From: Paenibacillus sp.
GTDB lineage: Bacteria; Bacteroidota; Bacteroidia; Bacteroidales; Muribaculaceae
NCBI GenBank assembly: GCA_023663345.1
Contig: JAMPHR010000001.1
Span: 62,001-126,000 of the forward strand
DNA length: 64,000 nt
Direction: 5' to 3'
A program made the position numbers and the translations under genes. The notes beneath the pieces are model-generated. The model made no database searches and was not told where the DNA came from. It saw only the letters and a program-made list of their open reading frames with translations. Shown here piece after piece: positions 28,706 through 37,055 of the stretch (within the stretch, counting starts at the first letter, position 1; the number at the start of each line of letters is the position of its first letter).

Positions 28706-29995
28706 CTATTTTCCGAGACAAGCATCCAGCGCCTCGGTTATGGCCACACGGTCCATGCCACGGCCGATGAACACGAGCTTAATCATTCGGTCGCCATACT
28801 CGGGATCCCAGTCCTTCATTATTCCGGGATCCTGCTCAAGAAGCTGTCTCATATCCTCCTCAGGAGCTGTGGCAAACCACAATCCGGCCTCTTTCAGCGA
28901 CTTCTGCCGACCAGCCGACTCAAATAGATAGGACATGTCGGTATTGGCGGTGAAATAGCACACGCCCTTGCAACGTATCACCTCCTTAGGCCATTGAGAC
29001 GCTACAAAACGGTCGAATTTGCCAAGATCCAATGCCGGACGACGGTAATATACAAACGTACCTATTCCATACTCCTCGGCCTCACCCTCTCCGTGATGGT
29101 GGTGGTGATGGCAATGTCCGCAGGTACAACCTTCGCCATGCTCATGGTGATGATGGTGGTGATGTTCATGATCCTCACCATGTCCGCACTCGCAATCATG
29201 CTCCTCATCATGGTGATGGTGATGATGGTGGTGGTGCTCCTTCTCCTCGGCCTCAATCTCGTGATTGTCGCGGTCGATCTGCTGCACCCATGCGGCCGAG
29301 GTGGCCACCGAGTCAAAATTGAACAAATGGGTATTCACCATGCGGTTGATATCCACATCAGCATAATCACACTCGATGATTTCTGCTTTGGGCTGAATAG
29401 CGCGTATGATGGCACGTATGCGTGCGAGCTCTTCGGGCTTCACCTCCGACGCCTTATTGAGAAGGATTATATTACAGAATTCTATCTGCTGTATGATCAG
29501 ATTCTCGATATCCTCCTCATCGAGATTCTCTTTTTTCAGCGATTCTCCACAGCCGAACTCATCCTGAAGACGCAGAGCGTCCACCACAGTAACTATGCAA
29601 TCGAGTTTGGGAGTGCCGAACACTGTGGCCTGGGCACCGAGCTGAGGAATCGAACAAATGGTCTGGGCGATCGGAGCAGGCTCGCATATTCCGCTCGCCT
29701 CGATCACTATATAATCGAAACGGCGCATGGCCATGATCTCCTCGATCTGCTTTATAAGATCCATCTTGAGCGTACAGCATATACAGCCGTTAGACAGTGC
29801 GACCAGACTGTCATCCTTGCTGTCAACGACACCTCCACGCTCTATGAGGCTCGCATCGATATTCACCTCGCCTATGTCATTCACGATCACGGCAAACTTT
29901 ATGCCACGTTCGTTGGAGAGTATATGGTTGACCAAAGTGGTTTTACCGCTCCCCAGATAACCGGTAAGGAGCAGTATAGGCGTTGTATTTTTCAT
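28706..29995 (-). CDS. CobW/COG0523 GTPase with His/Cys-rich metal-binding insert
   Basis: A 429-residue G3E-family GTPase. Walker A is TGYLGSGKTT (11-20), the diagnostic CxCC metal site is CICC (71-74), and the GTPase NKxD-like motif is LLNKAS (179-184). The CobW C-terminal domain covers about 310-425. Between them, residues 254-301 carry 27 His and 5 Cys, a likely metal store or sensor. COG0523 proteins insert or traffic Zn, Co or other metals; the CICC motif and His-rich loop fit a zinc metallochaperone (ZNG1/ZigA-like), but the client is unknown. No Zur box was identified. It lies 28 bp after folB and before the ABC-F gene. Confidence 0.9.
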   Translation of the reverse strand: MKNTTPILLLTGYLGSGKTTLVNHILSNERGIKFAVIVNDIGEVNIDASLIERGGVVDSKDDSLVALSNGCICCTLKMDLIKQIEEIMAMRRFDYIVIEASGICEPAPIAQTICSIPQLGAQATVFGTPKLDCIVTVVDALRLQDEFGCGESLKKENLDEEDIENLIIQQIEFCNIILLNKASEVKPEELARIRAIIRAIQPKAEIIECDYADVDINRMVNTHLFNFDSVATSAAWVQQIDRDNHEIEAEEKEHHHHHHHHHDEEHDCECGHGEDHEHHHHHHHEHGEGCTCGHCHHHHHHGEGEAEEYGIGTFVYYRRPALDLGKFDRFVASQWPKEVIRCKGVCYFTANTDMSYLFESAGRQKSLKEAGLWFATAPEEDMRQLLEQDPGIMKDWDPEYGDRMIKLVFIGRGMDRVAITEALDACLGK

Positions 29996-30023
29996 TTTTC
30001 GTTCTTTATTATATTCTTGTTTT

Positions 30024-30377
30024 TCACCATTCTATCTCCACAGCCACTCCATCGAGTTCCGCAGGTATAGGAGGTGCGATCTTAGTCACTTTTATTCTGC
30101 CGCTCTGAATGGCCGGATATTTGCCAACAATACTTTCATGCAACCTCCAGGCTACATGCTCAAGCAGAGCCGACGGAATATCCATCTCCGCCTTTATCAA
30201 CTCCACGACTTCGGCATAATTGACAGTACCATCCAGGCAATCCTCCCGCATAGCTCTTCCCATAGGATATTCCACGCGGACATCAACCTGAAACATATTG
30301 CCGACCTCACGTTCCTGAGGAAACACCCCATGACGGGCAAACAATCTCAGCCCCTTGATCTCAACAGTCCCTTTCAT
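30024..30377 (-). CDS. folB: Dihydroneopterin aldolase
   Basis: Cleaves 7,8-dihydroneopterin to 6-hydroxymethyl-7,8-dihydropterin and glycolaldehyde in folate biosynthesis. The 117-residue protein matches FolB length. Conserved features are LRLFARHGVFPQEREVGN with the active-site Glu region, GTVNYAEVVELI, HVAWRL with substrate-facing residues, and RIKVTKIAPPIP carrying the catalytic Lys near residue 100. It is encoded between the GT2 gene (23 bp) and the COG0523 GTPase (28 bp), probably co-transcribed; no other fol gene is nearby. Confidence 0.93.
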   Translation of the reverse strand: MKGTVEIKGLRLFARHGVFPQEREVGNMFQVDVRVEYPMGRAMREDCLDGTVNYAEVVELIKAEMDIPSALLEHVAWRLHESIVGKYPAIQSGRIKVTKIAPPIPAELDGVAVEIEW

Positions 30378-30400
30378 GACGCGTATTCAACTCCCGACTA

Positions 30401-31582
30401 CTATCCCCAAGTAAGATTCGAGCCACGTTTGCGCATACCCTTGATGCGGTAATACAACGTGTACAACGGGTGATAGGACATGAACCAAGGGAACGTCAGC
30501 AATATCGGTCGTGACCACAGCAACCGTGAGGCACGACGCCATGTGATCATAAGCCATATCCATGTGGCAAGCATCACGACCACTGATACAATCATAGGTA
30601 ACAGCGACGGTAGTCCTATGATCGATATGGCCACCGTACATCCGAGCAACAGCCACCATGCCCAAGAGCACGAACTGAAGAACAGGCGGGCATGTCCACG
30701 AAGCCTTGAGGCCGTATAATCGCGCCTTATCTTTTCTGCCCTGTGCATGGCTGCCGGAGCGGCCTGCACGTTGAGGAGCATTGAATCAGTCGAAAGCTCC
30801 ACCACGGTGTTGTCTCCGGTGGCAACTTCACTTACAAACACGTCATCATCGCCATATTTCAGGTCAAGCGATCGAGAGAAACCCTTGTTGCGGAAAAACA
30901 CCTCCCGGCGGTAAGCCAGATTACAAGCAGTACCACGATAAGGACGTCCGGCTATAGCCCATGACAGCCATGCCACAGCACTGCGCACCTGATCAAACGC
31001 GTGAAGACGCTTCCACGGATGCGAAGTCCCGTCCTGTACGGCAGGCGCGGCATATCCCAGCACAATATCGGTATCCCCGTCGAAACGTCCGGCCATGCAC
31101 CTGAGCCACTGGCGTGACGGCACCTGACACACACCTGTGGTGTGGATCAGCACATTATATTTCGCGGCTTTGATGCCAAGTGTTACCGCAAGTTTTTTCC
31201 TTGAAAGCGACCTTGATTCCTGGGGAGTAAACGTCATGTAGAGGTTGGAATACTTCTGCTCAAGCCTTGCTATGACATCCTTGGTGGAATCTATAGCTCC
31301 GTCGTTCACCACTATCACCTCAAACGGCGAGGGATAATCCTGATCGAGAATCTGAGGAAGCAATACTTCGAGATTGGACGCATCATCCTCGGAATACACT
31401 ATTACCGATACCGACGGATATTCTCGCGATGTATCACCGGAATTGTCACGGGCGGTATCATGGGCCACTCGCTTGCTCACCATTGCTACATAATGGCGGA
31501 AACCAAACAGCAGATATAGCGCCGCCACTACAATTACGGCCAACAGTGATATTATGGTAGGTGTCAAACTGATCTCAAACAT
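30401..31582 (-). CDS. Membrane-anchored family 2 glycosyltransferase, DxD altered
   Basis: A GT2 protein of 393 residues from ATG 31582 (MFEISLTP), with one N-terminal and two C-terminal membrane segments (WWLLLGCTVAISIIG and VVVMLATWIWLMI). The nucleotide-binding part shows VSVIVYSEDDASNL and VIVVNDGAIDSTKDV. Where relatives carry a DxD-like TDADC or similar, this one reads HTTGVCQVPS, with no acidic residue, so metal use may differ. It is likely to act on lipid-linked sugars at the inner membrane; the product is unknown. The longer frame to 31738 runs through the divergent promoter region and is not credible. It leads the folB-COG0523-ABC-F-mutS set. Confidence 0.75.
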   Translation of the reverse strand: MFEISLTPTIISLLAVIVVAALYLLFGFRHYVAMVSKRVAHDTARDNSGDTSREYPSVSVIVYSEDDASNLEVLLPQILDQDYPSPFEVIVVNDGAIDSTKDVIARLEQKYSNLYMTFTPQESRSLSRKKLAVTLGIKAAKYNVLIHTTGVCQVPSRQWLRCMAGRFDGDTDIVLGYAAPAVQDGTSHPWKRLHAFDQVRSAVAWLSWAIAGRPYRGTACNLAYRREVFFRNKGFSRSLDLKYGDDDVFVSEVATGDNTVVELSTDSMLLNVQAAPAAMHRAEKIRRDYTASRLRGHARLFFSSCSWAWWLLLGCTVAISIIGLPSLLPMIVSVVVMLATWIWLMITWRRASRLLWSRPILLTFPWFMSYHPLYTLYYRIKGMRKRGSNLTWG

Positions 31583-31620
31583 CTTTATATAATTGTGGAA
31601 ATCCAATTGAATCGGAAGTG

Positions 31621-31628
31621 CAAATTTA
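31621..31628 (-). promoter_or_regulatory. -7 element (TAAATTTG) for the GT2-folB set
   Basis: On the minus strand TAAATTTG lies 38 bp upstream of the chosen GT2 start. The nearest TTTG is 23 nt upstream, longer than the usual spacer. Its position supports the start at 31582. Confidence 0.55.
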
Positions 31629-31703
31629 CGAATAAAAATCCATTCCCGCGTCAAAAAAAAGACAAGAATATTGACATGAGAGGTGCAAATTTCCCACTCT
31701 GAA

Positions 31704-31735
31704 TTTGTGAATTTCGAGCCTGAGGAGTACCTTTG
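31704..31735 (+). promoter_or_regulatory. Promoter of the second TamL-type gene
   Basis: TTTG at 31704-31707, a 20-nt spacer, and TACCTTTG at 31728-31735. The predicted start falls at about 31742, only two bases before the ATG at 31744. Confidence 0.75.
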
Positions 31736-31743
31736 CACAAGAA

Positions 31744-34077
31744 ATGAGAATCTGGCTACATATTACAATCGTAATCATCGCCGCAACCGCGACCCTGTTT
31801 CTGGAAGGATGCAGTGCTACCCGTCATGTGCCCGACGGAAGCTATCTGCTGAACAAGGTAGATATTGATATAGAGGGGGATAAGGATGTTTCATCATCTG
31901 ACCTCTACAATTACCTGCGTCAGACTCCCAACCACAAGGTGCTCGGCTTCTGGAAACTCCAGCTCGGCACTTACAACCTTTCGGGAAACGACACCACCAA
32001 ATGGTACAACCGATGGGCCCGTAGAATGGGGCAACCGCCCGTGCTGTATGCCCAGCAACTCACCGAAGCCTCGGCACGTCAGCTACAGCTCGCGATGGTC
32101 AACCGTGGCTACCTTGAGGCAAAGGTCCTCGTAGACACCGTGATGCAACCGGGCAAGAAGAAAATCGACGTGACCTACAACGTCATTACCGGCCAGCCTC
32201 ACCGAATATCTTCAATAAAATACGAGATACCAGATCCTGATGTCGAGGCTGTGATAATGGCCGATTCAGCCCGATTCACCGTGAAAAAAGGGGATAAATT
32301 TGATCGCGACAACCTTGATGCCGAGCGCACCATGATCACCCGCAGATTACGCGACAAGGGGTATTTCGCATTCAACAAGGACTACATATCATATTACGCC
32401 GACACGGCCGCTTACTCGCGCGACGTGGATCTCACCATGACTGTGCGTCCGCCTCGCCGTCCCCACGGAGCCGACACATCGACCGACTCAGCCGCCATAC
32501 ACACCCTATACCGCATAGGGCATGTATATTTTGTAACCGATACCGACGGAGACAAGTCTCGGCTTGACACAGTGAACTACAAAGGCGTGAGCATCCTGTA
32601 CGGACGCGATCATTACCTCACTCCGGGATCACTCGAGGAAAAATGCTTCATCCTTCCTGGCGAGCTATACAGCACTCACAATGTGGACCGTACCTACGAA
32701 TCTCTTGCCAGACTCGGCATCCTCAAATCTATAAATATCGAGCTTGTGCCTCAAGACTCGATCTCGGGTAGAGACAGACTCCTGGATGCCTACATACTGC
32801 TGTCACGCAACAAGAAGCAATCCATCACCCTCGATGTGGAGGGCACCAACTCCGAGGGTGATCTCGGATTTGGTATCGGCGCCACCTATCAGCACCGCAA
32901 TCTGGCCAAAGGATCCCAATTGTTCACCGGACGTCTGCGCATGAATTACGAGAGCCTTTCGGGTTCATTCAACAGCCTGATCAACGACCGTTACACTGAG
33001 TATGCAGGAGAAATAGGCATCACATTCCCACGTTTTGAATTTCCATTCGCACCGCTCAGTATGCGCCAGCGCTTCAATGTGTCGTCCGAGCTTGCACTGT
33101 CGTTCAACTATCAGGAACGACCTGAATACACTCGCATAATCTCGGGAGCGGCATGGAGATACAAGTGGGTGAACCGCACAAACACACGCCGTCACGAGTT
33201 TGACCTCCTTGATATCAACTACGTGTATCTTCCAGCCCGCACCAACGGATTTCTCGATGCGATAGCACCTGACAACCCGCTGCTCCGCTACAGTTATGAG
33301 GATCACTTCATCATGAGTATGGGCTACAGATATTACCACACCAACAAGCGCATACCGTCAGCCATCGGACGCACACGTGGTATCCAGCCCATTGTGTACA
33401 CGATACGAGCCTCGGCCGAAACTGCCGGCAACCTGCTGTATCTCGGCAATAAAATATTAAATGCAAAACACAAGGATGGTGTTTATGAGGTGTTCAACAC
33501 CCAGTTCTCGCAATACATCAAGGGAGAGGTTGACTATGCCATAACCCGCAATTTTGACCACCGTCACTCGCTTGCGTTCCATGTGGGCGGAGGCATAGGC
33601 TATCCCTACGGCAATTCACGAGTCCTGCCATTCGAAAAACGCTTTTATGCCGGTGGTGCCAACGGCGTGCGAGGATGGAGCGTGAGAACACTCGGCCCCG
33701 GCGAATACAATTCCCACAATTCCGTGGCTTACTTCATAAACCAGTGTGGCGACATCAGACTCGATATGAGCCTTGAATACAGAGCCAAACTGTTCTGGGT
33801 GCTCGAGGGCGGAGCTTTCATCGATGCCGGAAACATCTGGACAATCCATAGTTATGAGAACCAACCGGGAGGTATGTTCCGGTTCAATTCATTCTGGAAA
33901 CAGATTGCATGTGCCTATGGCATAGGCCTGCGCATGGACTTCAATTATTTTCTGCTGAGACTCGATCTCGGTGTAAAAGCCTACAATCCGGCCCGTGGGC
34001 AGGAACGATGGCCATTGTTCCACTTCGACTGGCACCGTGACACCGCCGTACATTTCTCTGTGGGATACCCATTCTGA
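31744..34077 (+). CDS. TamL-type BamA/TamA-family outer-membrane lipoprotein (copy 2)
   Basis: A 777-residue Omp85-superfamily protein, distinct from the copy at 21.8 kb. The signal peptide ends in lipobox LEGC (Cys23) followed by SATRHVPDGSYLLNKV, the N-terminal wording common to Bacteroidetes TamL-type proteins. POTRA-like domains span about 35-380. The barrel includes GGANGVRGWSVRTLGPGEY (lid-lock type motif VRGW) and FIDAGNIW, and the chain ends in Phe (GYPF). There is no tamB beside it. It may cooperate with the TamB at 17 kb or have a separate role. It begins a six-gene co-directional series ending in glmM. Confidence 0.87.
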   Translation: MRIWLHITIVIIAATATLFLEGCSATRHVPDGSYLLNKVDIDIEGDKDVSSSDLYNYLRQTPNHKVLGFWKLQLGTYNLSGNDTTKWYNRWARRMGQPPVLYAQQLTEASARQLQLAMVNRGYLEAKVLVDTVMQPGKKKIDVTYNVITGQPHRISSIKYEIPDPDVEAVIMADSARFTVKKGDKFDRDNLDAERTMITRRLRDKGYFAFNKDYISYYADTAAYSRDVDLTMTVRPPRRPHGADTSTDSAAIHTLYRIGHVYFVTDTDGDKSRLDTVNYKGVSILYGRDHYLTPGSLEEKCFILPGELYSTHNVDRTYESLARLGILKSINIELVPQDSISGRDRLLDAYILLSRNKKQSITLDVEGTNSEGDLGFGIGATYQHRNLAKGSQLFTGRLRMNYESLSGSFNSLINDRYTEYAGEIGITFPRFEFPFAPLSMRQRFNVSSELALSFNYQERPEYTRIISGAAWRYKWVNRTNTRRHEFDLLDINYVYLPARTNGFLDAIAPDNPLLRYSYEDHFIMSMGYRYYHTNKRIPSAIGRTRGIQPIVYTIRASAETAGNLLYLGNKILNAKHKDGVYEVFNTQFSQYIKGEVDYAITRNFDHRHSLAFHVGGGIGYPYGNSRVLPFEKRFYAGGANGVRGWSVRTLGPGEYNSHNSVAYFINQCGDIRLDMSLEYRAKLFWVLEGGAFIDAGNIWTIHSYENQPGGMFRFNSFWKQIACAYGIGLRMDFNYFLLRLDLGVKAYNPARGQERWPLFHFDWHRDTAVHFSVGYPF

Positions 34078-34138
34078 CCCATAAGGACACAACCTGCCAA
34101 TTCAATAATAAATCTCTCCTCTGCAATATCAACAACCG

Positions 34139-34813
34139 ATGAAACAACTTGTAATATTCGACCTCGACGGGACATTGCTCAACACAATAGCCGACCTCGG
34201 TACTGCCACCAACTATGCATTACGCCAAAGCGGGTACCCCGAACACAGCCTCTCGTCCTACCCGATGTTTGTAGGGAATGGCGTGACACGTCTTATCGAA
34301 CGTGCAATGCCAGAGGACATGCGCACTCCTGAGAACATCCAGGCTGTTCGCGAAAAATTCTGTGAATATTACGACGAACATCTCGCCGACCACACCGTCC
34401 CCTATCCAGGTATCCCCGAACTCCTGCACGACCTCAATGATATGGGAATAAAACTTGCCGTAGCATCCAATAAATATCAGAATGCCGTTGAGGCCCTCAT
34501 CAACCGTTATTTCCCCGATATTCCATGGTGTGCCGTCGAAGGACAGAAAGAGGGTGTACCGGTAAAGCCCGATCCATCCATCGTTTTTGAAATCCTCGGT
34601 AAAGCTCCTACCCGCAAACCAAAAGTACTTTATGTAGGCGATTCCGGTGTAGACATGGAGACAGCACGGAGAGCTTGTATTGACTCTTGTGGAGTTACTT
34701 GGGGATTCCGCCCGGTGAAGGAGCTGAAAGAAGCTCATGCCGACAATATAGCCGACTCACCCGACCAAATAATCAACATAGTCCGCCGACCAGGTCTCGA
34801 ACTGGACGTATAA
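34139..34813 (+). CDS. HAD-family phosphatase, phosphoglycolate phosphatase-like
   Basis: A 224-residue HAD hydrolase, probably cytosolic. Motif I is FDLDGTLLNT (Asp nucleophile and acid/base), motif II is VASNK, motif III includes KPDPS with its Lys, and motif IV is YVGDSGVDMETA. The cap domain (about 15-80, with VGNGVTRLIERA) places it among Gph-like phosphoglycolate phosphatases. HAD members are promiscuous, so the exact substrate (phosphoglycolate, other small phosphates) is not certain. It lies 61 bp after the second TamL-type gene and just upstream of the kinase-like gene. Confidence 0.88.
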   Translation: MKQLVIFDLDGTLLNTIADLGTATNYALRQSGYPEHSLSSYPMFVGNGVTRLIERAMPEDMRTPENIQAVREKFCEYYDEHLADHTVPYPGIPELLHDLNDMGIKLAVASNKYQNAVEALINRYFPDIPWCAVEGQKEGVPVKPDPSIVFEILGKAPTRKPKVLYVGDSGVDMETARRACIDSCGVTWGFRPVKELKEAHADNIADSPDQIINIVRRPGLELDV

Positions 34814-34877
34814 ACACATGATTGATCTAACTACATATATCCGACATAATAACCACATAAACCTTATCAATAATATA

Positions 34878-37001
34878 ATGAACCGCATTCTTTCCTTATT
34901 CATCACTGTCATAGCTCTTTCGGCAACGTGCCATTCGGCTCAAGGTGCACAGAAAGCGGCATTGCAGATAATTGAATCTCTGCGATCGGAGTTGAGAAAT
35001 GCTACCAATGCAAGTGATTCGTTACCCATACTCTGTAACCTTTACGACATATTGCCAAGAGAATCATCCACTAAACTTGGCGACAGCGTATGCCTCACCG
35101 CCATGAGAGCCGGAGAATACCGCGTGGCCCTGGACATCATTCGTACTCAGGCAAGCCGTAAAATGCGTAAGGACTCCGACCTAAACGCACTCGTGGAACT
35201 GGCAATGCAATGCCCAGACGACAACGACCGCAAGGAAACCCTTACGTTCATCACCATGATGACCAACATGAGAAAAGCCAACTATAGCGACAATCTCGAG
35301 CGAAAAGACCTGTTGGGGAAGTACCTTAAGAAAATGACAATCGATACACCCGATGATCTTTATGACCGCATAGCGCTGACTCATGGAATATGCATGATGC
35401 TCTCCGATGATCCTAATGGAGACATGCTCATATCCTACATGGACTCTCTCAACGCCCTGATCAAGCTCATGCCCTCATCGTCCCACTCCATCAGAAACAT
35501 CTACAACGTTCATGCCGCGACACTATTTGCCGGGACCAACCCTGAAAAATCGATCGTCGCCGACCTGAATTTTCTCGAAAATATCACTAAACTCGAAAAA
35601 TTCCATCACGAGAACGGGCGCATATACCGCAATTATCATCCAACCTATTACTCGATATATACACGCCTTCTATCCAATTTTGAGGTGCTTGACACCGCCA
35701 AGGTCGAGGAATATTACAGCAAAGCACTCGATCAGTTGCCCTACGATCCATCCATATATGACACCCACATGATGTCACCTCTCCCCGAGGTATATCATGC
35801 AATGTTCTACAAGGACTATCACAAGGCGTTGCCACTCATTCTTATCACATCTGATACTGTGCTCACCCGCCACGGCAAACTCCAGATGCTCAAATATGAG
35901 ATCGAGAGCGCTAAAGCCTTAGGTGACAATGAAATATTATTGAAAGCATCCACCGAATATGCCGACGCATTGCAGAAAGAACTTGAGGAATGTGCCCAAA
36001 GTTCCTACCGCGAACTACAGACTGCCTATGCCATATACGAGATGAAATATCGTGTAGGGCAAATGGAAATTGACAAGCGCGCATCGGTGGCGTCACTGCA
36101 GAGAATCATAATCATCGTTTCGTCGTGTGCACTGTTCATACTTCTTGTACTTGCCATATTTTTATTTCTGCAATATCTCAAAAACCGGAATCTAGCAAAC
36201 AGTCTTGCCGAGTCAAATCAGAAACTGCTGTCTGAAAGCGAGAATCTGAGGCAATCCAAGTCCGAACTGATACGTGCCAGAGATGTTGCACAAAAGGCCA
36301 ATAATCTAAAAGGCGATTTCATAAAGAATATGAGCTATGAGGTGAAAGTGCCTCTCCAGGCTATAAATGAGTATTCTCACCTCATAGCCGATTGCACAAG
36401 CGGTACATTAACTACAGAAAATGAGCAATCGGCATCCATAAAGCACTTGTCGCATTTTGCCGATCTTATAGAACTCAACAGCGAATTGCTGAGCACTATT
36501 ATCGACGACGTGCTGCGACTTGCCGAAATCGATAGTGACACCATGCCTATACATCCTCAAGTGGTGAATCTGAAACTTCTGTGCGAAAACACTATCGCAA
36601 GCGTGAAGCATCGAGTAAAACCTGGAGTCACACTGTCTCTCGATCCTTCATGCCAAAGACTCGACTTATTCACTGATCCTACGCGTGTACAGCAAATCCT
36701 CAATAACCTGCTCACCAATGCTACTAAATTCACTAAGGAAGGTCACATAACCCTATCATACACTTATGATACAACCGGAAACAATGTAATATTCACAGTC
36801 ACGGACACCGGTATAGGCATCAACCCCGAGAATAAGGAAAAGATATTTGACCGATTTGTCAAACTCGACCGCGAATCCCAAGGTGCAGGCCTCGGTCTAA
36901 CCATTGCCCGACTTGTGGCGCGCATACTCGGTGGAGACCTAAAACTCGACACTTCATATACCCATGGAGCACGCTTCACCCTCACGCTTCCAAAAAAATA
37001 G
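34878..37001 (+). CDS. Sensor-histidine-kinase-like protein with Tyr in place of the phospho-His
   Basis: A 707-residue protein from ATG 34878 (MNRILSLFITV). A signal peptide leads to a periplasmic helical, TPR-like region (about 25-405), one membrane helix (about 410-432) and a coiled coil (about 435-475). A dimerisation helix follows with GDFIKNMSYEVKVPLQAI, where the canonical H-box would read MSHEIRTPL. The HATPase_c domain has N-box NNLLTNATKFT, G1 DTGIGI, F-box FDRFVKLD and G2 GAGLGLTIA, all intact. The phospho-accepting His is TAT (Tyr, 36336-36338). No response-regulator gene or receiver domain is adjacent. It could be a pseudokinase, a phosphatase-type regulator or a kinase acting in trans. 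Confidence 0.83.
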   Translation: MNRILSLFITVIALSATCHSAQGAQKAALQIIESLRSELRNATNASDSLPILCNLYDILPRESSTKLGDSVCLTAMRAGEYRVALDIIRTQASRKMRKDSDLNALVELAMQCPDDNDRKETLTFITMMTNMRKANYSDNLERKDLLGKYLKKMTIDTPDDLYDRIALTHGICMMLSDDPNGDMLISYMDSLNALIKLMPSSSHSIRNIYNVHAATLFAGTNPEKSIVADLNFLENITKLEKFHHENGRIYRNYHPTYYSIYTRLLSNFEVLDTAKVEEYYSKALDQLPYDPSIYDTHMMSPLPEVYHAMFYKDYHKALPLILITSDTVLTRHGKLQMLKYEIESAKALGDNEILLKASTEYADALQKELEECAQSSYRELQTAYAIYEMKYRVGQMEIDKRASVASLQRIIIIVSSCALFILLVLAIFLFLQYLKNRNLANSLAESNQKLLSESENLRQSKSELIRARDVAQKANNLKGDFIKNMSYEVKVPLQAINEYSHLIADCTSGTLTTENEQSASIKHLSHFADLIELNSELLSTIIDDVLRLAEIDSDTMPIHPQVVNLKLLCENTIASVKHRVKPGVTLSLDPSCQRLDLFTDPTRVQQILNNLLTNATKFTKEGHITLSYTYDTTGNNVIFTVTDTGIGINPENKEKIFDRFVKLDRESQGAGLGLTIARLVARILGGDLKLDTSYTHGARFTLTLPKK

Positions 37002-37033
37002 CAACGCGAGGGGTGTAATTGCCGATTTTTTAG

Positions 37034-37041
37034 TACCTTTG
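37034..37041 (+). promoter_or_regulatory. -7 element (TACCTTTG) for the DHH phosphoesterase gene
   Basis: TACCTTTG is an exact TAnnTTTG match. The -33 region is poor (GGTG). The predicted start near 37048 gives a leader of about 8 nt. Confidence 0.5.
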
Positions 37042-37055
37042 CAATTACTTTCGAC

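Noticed and set aside
29093-29236. His-codon repeats as a possible tandem-repeat or assembly artefact
   Set aside because: The frame is intact through the region, Cys and acidic residues are interleaved, and such loops are known in COG0523 proteins.
28994-30070. Long + strand open frame (about 358 codons) opposite the COG0523 gene
   Set aside because: It is the antisense of a clearly conserved GTPase. The Met/Val/His-rich composition merely mirrors the His codons on the other strand.
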